From Planctomycetota bacterium (GTDB lineage Bacteria; Planctomycetota; Phycisphaerae; UBA1845): 43,225 bases of DNA. Numbering within the stretch: the stretch's first letter is position 1; each line of letters opens with the position of its first letter. Shown one piece after another: positions 10,001 to 17,925 of the stretch. Made by a program: the position numbers and the translations under genes. The stretch spans positions 1-43,225 of the forward strand of contig JAJRWX010000029.1 in assembly GCA_024276605.1 (NCBI GenBank), in the 5' to 3' direction. Below the pieces are notes generated by a model. It did no database searches and was not told the origin of the DNA. It was given only the letters and a program-made list of their open reading frames with translations.

Positions 10001-10369
10001 ACGACGATATCGATGCCTCCAGGGATAACCCGATCGTCCGTGAATCCTCAGACTCCACGAGGGTAGCATTAGCATTTCGGAAGCAACGCGCATGTTGTCT
10101 CAATCGATTAGTATGCGCATAAACGACTTATGCGATGCAATTCTTGCGCAGAAATTCACAACATCAAATCGCCTGTGAATAGAGGAAGAGGGTTAAACAA
10201 GAAATATATAACCTACTTGTACGTATAGGGTTACGAACTGTTTCGCATGGAATAATCTTCTCGTTAACGCGTGGCGTTCACAGCTTTGGTACAGGCATTG
10301 TTATAGCTGCTCACTGACGGTGGTGTGTGTTAGCGGCTATGCCTTGTCGGTTATGCCGCGCCGTGGGAG
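10001..10369. other. Intergenic region before the flagellar locus
   Basis: About 370 bases without a convincing gene. It contains a sigma-54-like element at 10287-10302 (separate entry). Small frames within it show no family features. Confidence 0.4.
10287..10302 (+). promoter_or_regulatory. Sigma-54-like promoter element upstream of flgF
   Basis: TGGTACAGGCATTGTT matches the -24/-12 consensus TGGYACRNNNNTTGCW at every defined position except the C of the -12 GC, which is T. It lies about 280 bp before flgF and 68 bp before a small upstream frame. Flagellar genes in many bacteria use sigma-54, but the missing -12 C makes this tentative. Confidence 0.3.
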
Positions 10370-10375
10370 ATGAGT

Positions 10376-10585
10376 ATGCGATGCGATGAACAGAAGATGC
10401 AGGCATCGGGTAGTGAGCCATTGATGAGGCTTGATTGGTGTGCGTTGGGTAAACTCGTTCAGGCACGATCGATGATGTCAGTGAGCGAAACGTTTCTAAC
10501 CGCATCACACATTGACTACCTCACCCATGATCCATCCCACGCGAACATGGCGACCAGCCACAGTGAAGGATGTAGTTCATCATGA
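10376..10585 (+). CDS. Possible small upstream ORF (uncertain)
   Basis: A 69-codon frame starts at ATG 10376, with GGGAG about 6-7 bases upstream, and stops in an ATGA overlap with flgF. The spacing and overlap would fit translational coupling. The composition (Ser, Met, His) matches no family, and such overlaps occur by chance. Listed because of the SD and the overlap only. Confidence 0.25.
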   Translation: MRCDEQKMQASGSEPLMRLDWCALGKLVQARSMMSVSETFLTASHIDYLTHDPSHANMATSHSEGCSSS

Positions 10586-11349
10586 GTGGATACGGATTTT
10601 GGCTATCGGCTGCGGGTATGAAGGTGAACGAACACCGGCAGACGGTTAATGCCAATAACATGGCCAATGCGAGCACGACGGGTTTTAAGCAAGACCTTGC
10701 TATGGTTATGCAACGAGACATAGAAAGTGTTGAAAATGCTCAAGGCCTGATGTTTCGTCACACGGTGTTGGACGATTTAGCCGGTGGGTTGAATGTCCGT
10801 CCAAGCGCTATTGATTTTTCTCAAGGTTCTATTGAAACCACCGGTCGTACACTCGATGTAGCCATTCAGGGTGAGGGATTCTTCTCCGTTAGTGACGGTA
10901 ACGTGACACGATATACGAGAAATGGTGAGTTTACCATCAACAATGATGGAGAACTTGTGATGTCGGGCGGTGGTGGTAAATGGCGTGTGCTGAGTGAAGG
11001 TAGCAGTGTTGTCAATATTATTTCCGATGGTGGTCCGATTAAGATTTCCGGAGATGGCACAATTCGACAAGGAAATAATGTTGTCGCCCGTCTTGGTTTA
11101 TTTGCAGCAGACAACCCGCAAGCCATGCGCAAATCCGGTGAAAACCTCTTTGAAACGACTGAGGCAAACATGTCACCAGTGAGCGGTACCGTGCGATCGG
11201 GTGCCCGTGAAAGCTCTAATTTTTCCGCGATAAAGGGTTTATCGTCGATGATCGAAGCGACCCGTGCGTATCAGTTAAACGCCACCATGGTCCAACTACA
11301 AGATCAAGTCACCGGCCAAGCGGTTACAACCGTCGGACGTGTGGCGTAG
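10582..11349 (+). CDS. flgF: Flagellar basal-body rod protein FlgF
   Basis: The product is 255 aa and belongs to the flagellar rod/hook family. The N-terminal heptad region (residues 1-40) has the family pattern NANNMANASTTGFK, the middle has GEGFFSVSDG near residue 95, and the C-terminal helix ends MIEATRAYQLNATMVQLQDQ. It forms part of the proximal rod of the basal body, exported through the flagellar type III apparatus, so there is no cleaved signal. The length and its position before flgG favour FlgF over FlgG. SD-like GAAGGATG precedes the start. It opens the flagellar cluster. Confidence 0.85.
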   Translation: MSGYGFWLSAAGMKVNEHRQTVNANNMANASTTGFKQDLAMVMQRDIESVENAQGLMFRHTVLDDLAGGLNVRPSAIDFSQGSIETTGRTLDVAIQGEGFFSVSDGNVTRYTRNGEFTINNDGELVMSGGGGKWRVLSEGSSVVNIISDGGPIKISGDGTIRQGNNVVARLGLFAADNPQAMRKSGENLFETTEANMSPVSGTVRSGARESSNFSAIKGLSSMIEATRAYQLNATMVQLQDQVTGQAVTTVGRVA

Positions 11350-11361
11350 GAGTTATCGCAT

Positions 11362-12171
11362 ATGGCCATCATGGCTCTAAATACTGCGGCTTCCGGTATG
11401 CGGGCGTTAGACGAAAAGCTTAACGTCGTAGCCAATAACCTGGCCAACATCAATACACAAAGTTTCAAGCGTTCACGCGTGAACTTCGAGGATTTGTTGT
11501 ACCAAGTTAGACGCGAGCCTGGTGTGCCGAATGTCCAAAACGAGGCTATCCCGCATGGTGTCTTGGTCGGTACGGGGGTACGCGTTTCCGGTACGCAATT
11601 AAACTTTGATCAAGGTTCTGTGGATACGACCAATCGCCCGCTCGATTGGATGATCGAAGGTGAGGGATTTTTTCAGGTCACAACGGTTCATGATGGTGAT
11701 GAAATCATCGCTTACACGCGTGCGGGAAACTTTGCCATCAACGCAGAAGGTAACATTGTGCTCGGGGATAGTGGCGGCGCGATCCTGGAACCACCTATAA
11801 CGATGCCCGACGATGCACTCGAAATTACCGTTGGACGTAACGGTGAGCTAAGAGTACGTCAGCAAGGTTCGAGCACGCTGAGTACGGTTGGTCAAATTGA
11901 GTTGGCGCGTTTTGTCAATGTCGAAGGTCTCGCCCCTATTGGTAGAAATCTCTACCGAGAAACGGAAGGGTCGGGCGTGGCGTTAACTTCTGAGCCGCAG
12001 TCGGATGGTTTAGGGGCGATTAGTCAGGGTACTTTGGAACTGAGTAACGTGGACCCCGTTCGTGAATTGATCGATTTAATCACCACACAACGGGCTTTTG
12101 AACTTAATAGCCAGACGATTCAAAGTGCCGACGAAGCATTGCAGATCGTGGCTAACTTGAGAAGGTTCTAA
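11362..12171 (+). CDS. flgG: Flagellar distal rod protein FlgG
   Basis: The product is 269 aa, close to the ~260 of FlgG. The N-terminus carries ALNTAASGMRALDEKLNVVA and NNLANINTQSFKRSR, the rod-family signature. The centre has MIEGEGFFQV near residue 96, and the C-terminus has GTLELSNVDPVRELIDLI then TTQRAFELNSQTIQSADE, typical of FlgG. The start at 11362 is set by AGGAG 8 bases upstream. It forms the distal rod between FlgF and the hook. The gap to flgF is only 12 bp, so the two are surely cotranscribed. Confidence 0.93.
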   Translation: MAIMALNTAASGMRALDEKLNVVANNLANINTQSFKRSRVNFEDLLYQVRREPGVPNVQNEAIPHGVLVGTGVRVSGTQLNFDQGSVDTTNRPLDWMIEGEGFFQVTTVHDGDEIIAYTRAGNFAINAEGNIVLGDSGGAILEPPITMPDDALEITVGRNGELRVRQQGSSTLSTVGQIELARFVNVEGLAPIGRNLYRETEGSGVALTSEPQSDGLGAISQGTLELSNVDPVRELIDLITTQRAFELNSQTIQSADEALQIVANLRRF

Positions 12172-12247
12172 GAAAGACGCTTTAGCGGCGTGACGTGGTT
12201 GGCATGTTAGGTCACGCACTGAAATCATCGCGCAGGATGCGGATAAT

Positions 12248-13426
12248 ATGAGCAAGGATTGCGATATGGTTAGTCAGAATCACATTATCCCGACTAAGCA
12301 GAGTTGGGATGTAGCACCTTGGCTTGTGACCGTATTAGTGGCCATTACGGGGCTACCGGTATTTGCCGGCAGCATTCGTACGTATGACAAAGCGGTTGTC
12401 ACAACTGGCATCGTGCGGTTAAGCGATATTGCATCGTTGGCGGATTTTCCCATCTCGCAAGGTCGCCGTTTGGCAGAAATCGTGATCGCTAACGCGCCAC
12501 AACCCGGTGCCTCCAGCTTCATTTCACTTCAAACGATTCGCGATACGATGCGCAAACAAGGCGTCAATTTTGCTGAAATAACCATGCACGGCGCTACGCG
12601 GTGTCATGTATCGCGTATGATGATAACGTCTACCGCTCAGGCTAGTGCCATGCCAGAGTCGTATGATGCTAGATCCTCACACCAAGCACTAATAAGGGAA
12701 CATGAAAATAGACCATATCAATCGTCAGGCGAATATAGGTCTAGTCGTCACAACACGTTGCGACAGGCTGTGGTCAACTTTTTTCGAAAAGAACTGGATC
12801 GATACCGTGGTGTCGTAGATGTGACATTTGATAGGCATAATGAACAAATGCTAGGACTAAGTGGGCCGAATTATACATTTCGAATTACACGTTCATCCAA
12901 AGCGAAGTTAGGATTGACATCCGTGCGCGTGGATGTTTTATCCGCCTCAACATTGGTTCAGACGATTCCTCTGGCTGTCAACGTTTCCCTGACGCGATCT
13001 TTGTTATCTGCTAAGCGAGCCATCAACGCTAAAGCTACGATACGAGATGTGGATGTTGAGATCGTACCGATCGTCGTGACTGCACTGGAACAGGCCGTGG
13101 TTGACAGCGCTAACTTGGCAGTTGGTTTGCGTGCAAAGCGATTTATTGCGCAGGGCACTTTGATCAAACCGGAGATGTTGGAATCCATTCCAGTCGTGAT
13201 GAGGGGGCAACTTGTACGCTTCACTTCCGTCTCAGGAGGAGTCAGCGTAGTTACTGCAGCCAAGGCCAGTGAGAACGGGTATATCGGTGAAACCATTACC
13301 GTCAGGTCGGTTAACAACAAACGCGTAGAGTTTCCAGCCACGGTGGTTGGTCCCGGCAGCGTACAAATAGGGGGGCATCTGCCCGAGATCATGGGTATAA
13401 CGGACGCCTCTGGAAAAAGACCATGA
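12248..13426 (+). CDS. flgA: Flagella basal body P-ring formation protein FlgA
   Basis: FlgA is the periplasmic chaperone that assists FlgI polymerisation into the P ring. The product is up to 392 aa, longer than the ~220 aa of enteric FlgA because of an extended N-terminal half. A membrane/signal segment lies at ~24-40 (WLVTVLVAITGLPVFAG). The C-terminal SAF-like domain shows GLRAKRFIAQGTLIKPEML (~296-316) and GETITVRSVNNKR near the end. The better SD (AAGGA, 7 bases) favours an ATG at 12266, six codons later. Residues ~135-180 are low in family similarity and may be a linker. It overlaps flgH by ATGA. Confidence 0.85.
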   Translation: MSKDCDMVSQNHIIPTKQSWDVAPWLVTVLVAITGLPVFAGSIRTYDKAVVTTGIVRLSDIASLADFPISQGRRLAEIVIANAPQPGASSFISLQTIRDTMRKQGVNFAEITMHGATRCHVSRMMITSTAQASAMPESYDARSSHQALIREHENRPYQSSGEYRSSRHNTLRQAVVNFFRKELDRYRGVVDVTFDRHNEQMLGLSGPNYTFRITRSSKAKLGLTSVRVDVLSASTLVQTIPLAVNVSLTRSLLSAKRAINAKATIRDVDVEIVPIVVTALEQAVVDSANLAVGLRAKRFIAQGTLIKPEMLESIPVVMRGQLVRFTSVSGGVSVVTAAKASENGYIGETITVRSVNNKRVEFPATVVGPGSVQIGGHLPEIMGITDASGKRP

Positions 13427-14136
13427 GATACACACGATTGTTATTCATTACATTACCAGTTGTCCTCCAGCCTCCCATGGTCGTTGCGCAAACTTCATCG
13501 CTGGGTGTTAGAAGCCGTCATGCGATACATAAGAATCCGCGTGCTTTATCAACGCGAGAGAACCCGTTACTTGAGCGCAACGTTGTCTATGAATCATACG
13601 CGTGGACATCCAAGAAGCCCGCGCCGCCAAAAACATACAAACCCGGTGATCTGATCACGATCATTGTTCGACAGCAAAGGCTTTACGAGGTTGATGCGGA
13701 TCTCCAATCTAGAAAGAGGTGGGAGATGACCAGTGACTTGGTAGCGTTTGCAAACCTTATTAAGGGCGGGCTTGGGGCTGCGGCGTTTCGTCGGGGAAAA
13801 CCAAACATTGAGTACGAATATGAAAGTCGACTCAGAAACATAGGGGATACATCTCGTGAAGATCGACTTACAACACGTATGGCCGCAAAAATCATAGATG
13901 TGAAGCCCAACGGTATGCTCGTGCTTGAAGGGCGGGCTAGCTTAATGCACGACGAAGAAATTAGTAAGATTACCGTTACAGGCACGTGTCGCAAGGAAGA
14001 TATTACCGCTGACAATACCGTGCTAAGTACGCAAATTGCCGATCTAGGTATTGCGGTGGAAAACAAAGGGGCCATGCGGACTACAATTACCCGTGGATGG
14101 ATTACGCGATTCCTGGATTGGTTACAACCAATTTAA
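13423..14136 (+). CDS. flgH: Flagellar L-ring protein FlgH
   Basis: The product is 237 aa, normal for FlgH (~230). The core contains KPGDLITIIVRQQ (~72-85), a glycine/alanine stretch and the C-terminal family block ANGxLxxEG-like NGMLVLEGRASL, then ITADNTVLSTQIADLGI. It forms the outer-membrane ring around the rod. The N-terminus is a signal sequence ending near VVAQ, but unlike most FlgH it has no lipobox cysteine: no Cys occurs before the GTCRKED position. It starts inside the flgA stop (ATGA), suggesting translational coupling, and flgI follows after 4 bases. Confidence 0.87.
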   Translation: MRYTRLLFITLPVVLQPPMVVAQTSSLGVRSRHAIHKNPRALSTRENPLLERNVVYESYAWTSKKPAPPKTYKPGDLITIIVRQQRLYEVDADLQSRKRWEMTSDLVAFANLIKGGLGAAAFRRGKPNIEYEYESRLRNIGDTSREDRLTTRMAAKIIDVKPNGMLVLEGRASLMHDEEISKITVTGTCRKEDITADNTVLSTQIADLGIAVENKGAMRTTITRGWITRFLDWLQPI

Positions 14137-14140
14137 TACC

Positions 14141-15283
14141 ATGACAAAGATAACCATAACATGGATTGTGATGCTGACCTCTCTCATGGGGGTGTCCGCA
14201 GTCGGGCAGATACCCATAGCACGTGTCGGGGATGTGACACACTTGCAGGGTGAAGGTACGAATGTGTTGGTGGGCTATGGATTGGTCACGGGGCTTAACG
14301 GGAGCGGTGACGGTAAAAAGTCATTGGCGACGATGACGGCGCTGGCTACGACTCTCGCACGATTTGGACAGCCTTTAACGTCGTTGGATGATTTGGGGGA
14401 TCCAAAGAATGTAGCCGTGGTGATGATTGAAGTGATTGTGCCGGATCATGGGGCACGCGAGGGAGAACGCTTGAATGTATCCGTCACCGCATTACATGCG
14501 AAAAGTTTACTGGGCGGGCGATTGCTAGCTACGCCATTGGTATATCACGATCGCAACATCGAAGGCCTATTTGGTTTTGCGTACGGTGGTATCGAAGTGG
14601 ATGCGGAGTCAGATACGCTGACTAGTGGGTTGATCCGTGGTGGTGCGCGCATGGAACGTGATGTCTTAATGAACGTTGTGGTCTATGGTACGGATTTGTT
14701 TGCCTCGGGTTTTAGAAGTAACTGGATAAAGGTTGACCAGACTTATACCACGGTGGTTTTAGATGAACCCCACGCCGGGTGGTCTATGGCTGCAGCGATT
14801 GCGCAGGCGATCGATAAGGAGCTCAGTGTCTCTGCTAACGTCGAGCGGGTTGCCTTAGCCTTGGATAGTAAAAATATACTCGTGTTGGTACCTGAACATC
14901 AGCGAAACGATGCGGCTTCCTGGATACGTGATGTGGAACGCACGCCGATTCTTATGGAGTCTAACGAGGCTCGCGTAACGGTAAACCGGCGGTCGCAGAC
15001 CATCGTTATATCAGGAGACACTCGTTTGTCACCCGTGATAATCTCCCAAGCCGGTCTTACCGTTACAGTAGCCAATCCTCTGCCTGACGGATCGATTCCC
15101 CAATCGCCGTTTACGCAGGAAAATTTCGTAGCCATGGATGTTGCCAAAAAACGATTGCCTAATGTAAACGATCTTCTTGAAGCATTGAATCGTCTTAAAG
15201 TGCCATTCAAAGATCGTATAGCGATCCTTGAAGAAATACATCGTGCCGGCAAGTTGCACGCTAAAATTATGTATGAGAGTTAA
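14141..15283 (+). CDS. flgI: Flagellar P-ring protein FlgI
   Basis: The product is 380 aa from ATG 14141, four bases after the flgH stop. The frame extends 30 codons further 5' inside flgH, but this start gives a proper signal peptide (MTKITITWIVML...VGQ). Family hallmarks are present: ARVGDVTHLQGEGTNVLVGY, GLVTGLNGSGD, KNVAVVMIEV, then TLTSGLIRGGARMERDV near the middle. The C-terminus has VNDLLEALNRLKVPFKDRI. It forms the periplasmic P ring bushing around the rod, with FlgA as assembly chaperone. Confidence 0.93.
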   Translation: MTKITITWIVMLTSLMGVSAVGQIPIARVGDVTHLQGEGTNVLVGYGLVTGLNGSGDGKKSLATMTALATTLARFGQPLTSLDDLGDPKNVAVVMIEVIVPDHGAREGERLNVSVTALHAKSLLGGRLLATPLVYHDRNIEGLFGFAYGGIEVDAESDTLTSGLIRGGARMERDVLMNVVVYGTDLFASGFRSNWIKVDQTYTTVVLDEPHAGWSMAAAIAQAIDKELSVSANVERVALALDSKNILVLVPEHQRNDAASWIRDVERTPILMESNEARVTVNRRSQTIVISGDTRLSPVIISQAGLTVTVANPLPDGSIPQSPFTQENFVAMDVAKKRLPNVNDLLEALNRLKVPFKDRIAILEEIHRAGKLHAKIMYES

Positions 15284-15285
15284 GC

Positions 15286-15621
15286 ATGGACATTATGATG
15301 ACAACCAACGCTATGACGAATATGCCTGAGTTATCGCCTCAGTTACAGGATTTACGCGAGAAGGCAGAACAACTAGTGGGTAACGTATTTTATGGCACAT
15401 TATTAAAAGCCATGCGCGAAAGTTCGCTCCAGGGGAAATATGGTCATGGGGGACGTGGTGAAGAAATATTTAACGCACAGTTAGATCAGGTGTTGGCTGA
15501 ACGCATGGGAAAAGCGACGCACGGTGGATTAGCAGATTCGATATACCAGTCAATGAAAAAACAACAAGAAGCCGTTAACTCTACGCCAACGACGGACAAA
15601 GTATTGGAGAACTTGCGATGA
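15286..15621 (+). CDS. FlgJ-type rod-binding protein (no muramidase domain)
   Basis: The product is 111 aa and corresponds to the N-terminal rod-binding domain of FlgJ. The pattern AEQLVGNVFYGTLLKAMRES followed by GGRGEEIFNAQLDQVLAERM matches that domain. Enteric FlgJ (~310 aa) carries an additional peptidoglycan hydrolase domain that is absent here, as is common outside Gammaproteobacteria; local wall digestion must then come from another enzyme. It starts 3 bases after the flgI stop and overlaps the next gene by ATGA, so it sits tightly inside the operon. Confidence 0.75.
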   Translation: MDIMMTTNAMTNMPELSPQLQDLREKAEQLVGNVFYGTLLKAMRESSLQGKYGHGGRGEEIFNAQLDQVLAERMGKATHGGLADSIYQSMKKQQEAVNSTPTTDKVLENLR

Positions 15622-16136
15622 AATCAATAAAAGACCGCCGCGTACAGGATCTCGTCACACTGCTCAACGATCTTGAGCAGCTCTATAGACGTTTGCTGAG
15701 ACAAATTGAGAGAAAAATATATGCGCTCAGGCATGCCAAGCTTGATGAGATACCCATATTAGGGCGAGAAGAGCAGGCCCTTGTAGCCAGAATCGACGAG
15801 CGCGATGGGTTGCGTAGTCAGCTGATTAAAGCTATCGCCAGTGATTATGGCTGGCACACGCGATCAGCGCAGTCATTGACGATTACGCAAATTGCTCAGC
15901 CCCTGGATGAAGATGTGCAACGTGGATTATTCGAAACCTCTGCGCGATTGCGTAAAGCACTTTTCGAAGTGGCTCAGGCTAACCGCATTGCCGGTGCTAT
16001 CGCGCGCGAAATGAATCATCACATGAAATGGGTTTTTGATTCAGTAAGGCCTCACGAGGGCCAAATCACAGGTTACAGTCAACGTGGTGAAAAAGTACCG
16101 CAAAGAGAAAACCGCCTTGTGGACGCGGTGGGATAG
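15618..16136 (+). CDS. FlgN-like flagellar export chaperone
   Basis: The product is 172 aa, mainly alpha-helical, with the FlgN layout: a long N-terminal coiled-coil helix (LLNDLEQLYRRLLRQIERK), a central E/D-R rich region with LGREEQALVARIDERDGLR, and a C-terminal AQANRIAGAIAREMNHHM helix. FlgN keeps the hook-filament junction proteins FlgK and FlgL unfolded and targets them to the export gate. Its place directly before flgK (6-bp gap) supports the call. Sequence conservation in this family is weak, so the assignment depends partly on context. Confidence 0.7.
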   Translation: MKSIKDRRVQDLVTLLNDLEQLYRRLLRQIERKIYALRHAKLDEIPILGREEQALVARIDERDGLRSQLIKAIASDYGWHTRSAQSLTITQIAQPLDEDVQRGLFETSARLRKALFEVAQANRIAGAIAREMNHHMKWVFDSVRPHEGQITGYSQRGEKVPQRENRLVDAVG

Positions 16137-16142
16137 ACGAAC

Positions 16143-17873
16143 ATGGGTCTTCTAAACTCAGCATTACAAATTGGTCGTAGCGCGATCTTGAGTTACCAAG
16201 GGGCGCTACAGGTTGTTGGTGACAATATCAGCAATGCGGCAAATCCCAACTTCACCAGGCTCACACCCGGGCTTGATGCGCAGAATGGTGTACTACTCGG
16301 AAGAGACTTGCAGGCTGGTGCCGGGGTAGCTCTTAGCAGCATACAGCGCAATATTGATGAAGCTTTGGAGGGGCGCATTCGATTAGCCATTGGCGCTAGT
16401 GAATCAGCTTCGGTACAACGAGAGACATTGTCCAGGGTTGAAACCTTTTTTGATACGGTCAGTGGCACGGATATTTCAGCCCGCCTATCTGCTTTTTTTC
16501 AAGCATTTGATGACCTGCAAAATACTCCGGAAGAACCTGCGACGCGTGACCTGGTAGTGTCCGCCGCTTCTCAATTGGCAGGTTCAATGCAATCTACGCG
16601 AAGCCAATTGGTTGAATTAGCTTCAGATATTGATGCACAAATTGCCCCGCTGGTTGTTAATGCTAACGATCTGGCATCTCGTATTGCGTTATTAAGTTCG
16701 CAAATCACGGCGTCGGAGGCGGGCAGGGGGGGGCAAGCGACAGCGCTGAGAGATCAGCGTGATTCTTTACTGAGAGAATTGAGTCAACTGTTTGATGTGA
16801 CCGTGCGAGAAGAACCGGATGGCAGTATCAATATTTATGCAGGTAGCGAGGCGTTGGTTCAGGGTGATCGTGTTCGCAGGTTGGAAGCCGTCACCTCCGC
16901 AGATGGATCATTTGAACGTACCTCCATACGTTTTGTAGATACCAATGGTGAAGTTGATATACGCGGTGGAGTAATCGCCGGTTTGATTTCAGCTCGAGAT
17001 ATCCAGGCTTTGGGGCAAGTCGCAGCGTTGGATAACTTAGCGTTTAACATCGTATCTGAGGTGAATCGTTTACACGCTGATGGGCAAGGTTTGAATGCCT
17101 ACACCGGACTCACCGGCACAAACGCCGTGCTGGAATCGGATCTAGTGTTAAACGATACTGCTGCGGGGCTTGCACAGTCGCCAACAAGTGGAAGTTTTTT
17201 CGTGACTGTGGTGGACGATGCAACGGGTACGCCTAATTCCTTTAGGATCGATGTCACACTGGATGGATCTGACAATGACACGACGTTGGATTCGCTCGTC
17301 GCACAGATAAACACGCAAGTGACGGGTTTAACGGCATCGATTACGAGCGATAACCGAATAGCTTTCACTGCGGACGCTGGTCGTTCCTTTGTTTTTGGCT
17401 ACGACGGCCAAACGCAACGTGAAGATACGTCAGGCATCTTGTCTGCGTTAGGGGTAAATACGCTCCTTACCGGTAAGGATGCGAGTGACATAAATGTGTC
17501 AGATGCGATACGCGGAAATCCCTTGTTATTAGCCTCTGCCGGTGCGATGACTCCCGGTGATGGTACAACAGCCAAACGTATTGCAGGTCTTAGTTCGGCG
17601 GTGTTGCAGGGTGGATCAAACTTGACGCTGATGGACATGTATAACCGTATTGCGGGAGAAGTAGCGGTCAATGCCGGCGCAGCAAATGATGCTACGGAGG
17701 TGGCAGCCACCGTCCTGGAATCTTTACAGATACAGCGTGAAAGCATAAGCGGTGTGAATCTCGATGAAGAAGCGATCGCGCTCGTTAAATATCAACGGGC
17801 ATTTCAAAGTGCCGCAAGGTTTGTCTCGGTTGTCGATGAGTTGTTGGACGAATTGGTCTTGTTGGTGAGGTAA
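16143..17873 (+). CDS. flgK: Flagellar hook-associated protein 1 FlgK
   Basis: The product is 576 aa, within the usual range for FlgK (~550-620). The N-terminus (residues 1-45) has LLNSALQIGRSAILSYQGAL and VVGDNISNAANPNFTR, the rod/hook/filament signature. Residues ~110-200 give FFQAFDDLQNTPEEPATRD and LRDQRDSLLRELSQLFDV, specific to FlgK. The C-terminal helix has EEAIALVKYQRAFQSAARF. It forms the first hook-filament junction zone. It is expected to be a client of the FlgN-like chaperone encoded just upstream, and flgL follows after ~50 bp. Confidence 0.95.
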   Translation: MGLLNSALQIGRSAILSYQGALQVVGDNISNAANPNFTRLTPGLDAQNGVLLGRDLQAGAGVALSSIQRNIDEALEGRIRLAIGASESASVQRETLSRVETFFDTVSGTDISARLSAFFQAFDDLQNTPEEPATRDLVVSAASQLAGSMQSTRSQLVELASDIDAQIAPLVVNANDLASRIALLSSQITASEAGRGGQATALRDQRDSLLRELSQLFDVTVREEPDGSINIYAGSEALVQGDRVRRLEAVTSADGSFERTSIRFVDTNGEVDIRGGVIAGLISARDIQALGQVAALDNLAFNIVSEVNRLHADGQGLNAYTGLTGTNAVLESDLVLNDTAAGLAQSPTSGSFFVTVVDDATGTPNSFRIDVTLDGSDNDTTLDSLVAQINTQVTGLTASITSDNRIAFTADAGRSFVFGYDGQTQREDTSGILSALGVNTLLTGKDASDINVSDAIRGNPLLLASAGAMTPGDGTTAKRIAGLSSAVLQGGSNLTLMDMYNRIAGEVAVNAGAANDATEVAATVLESLQIQRESISGVNLDEEAIALVKYQRAFQSAARFVSVVDELLDELVLLVR

Positions 17874-17925
17874 GTAATTAAGGACGGGTTCGTGGAAGCC
17901 CACCGGTTGTTGGAAAGTGTTTCTT

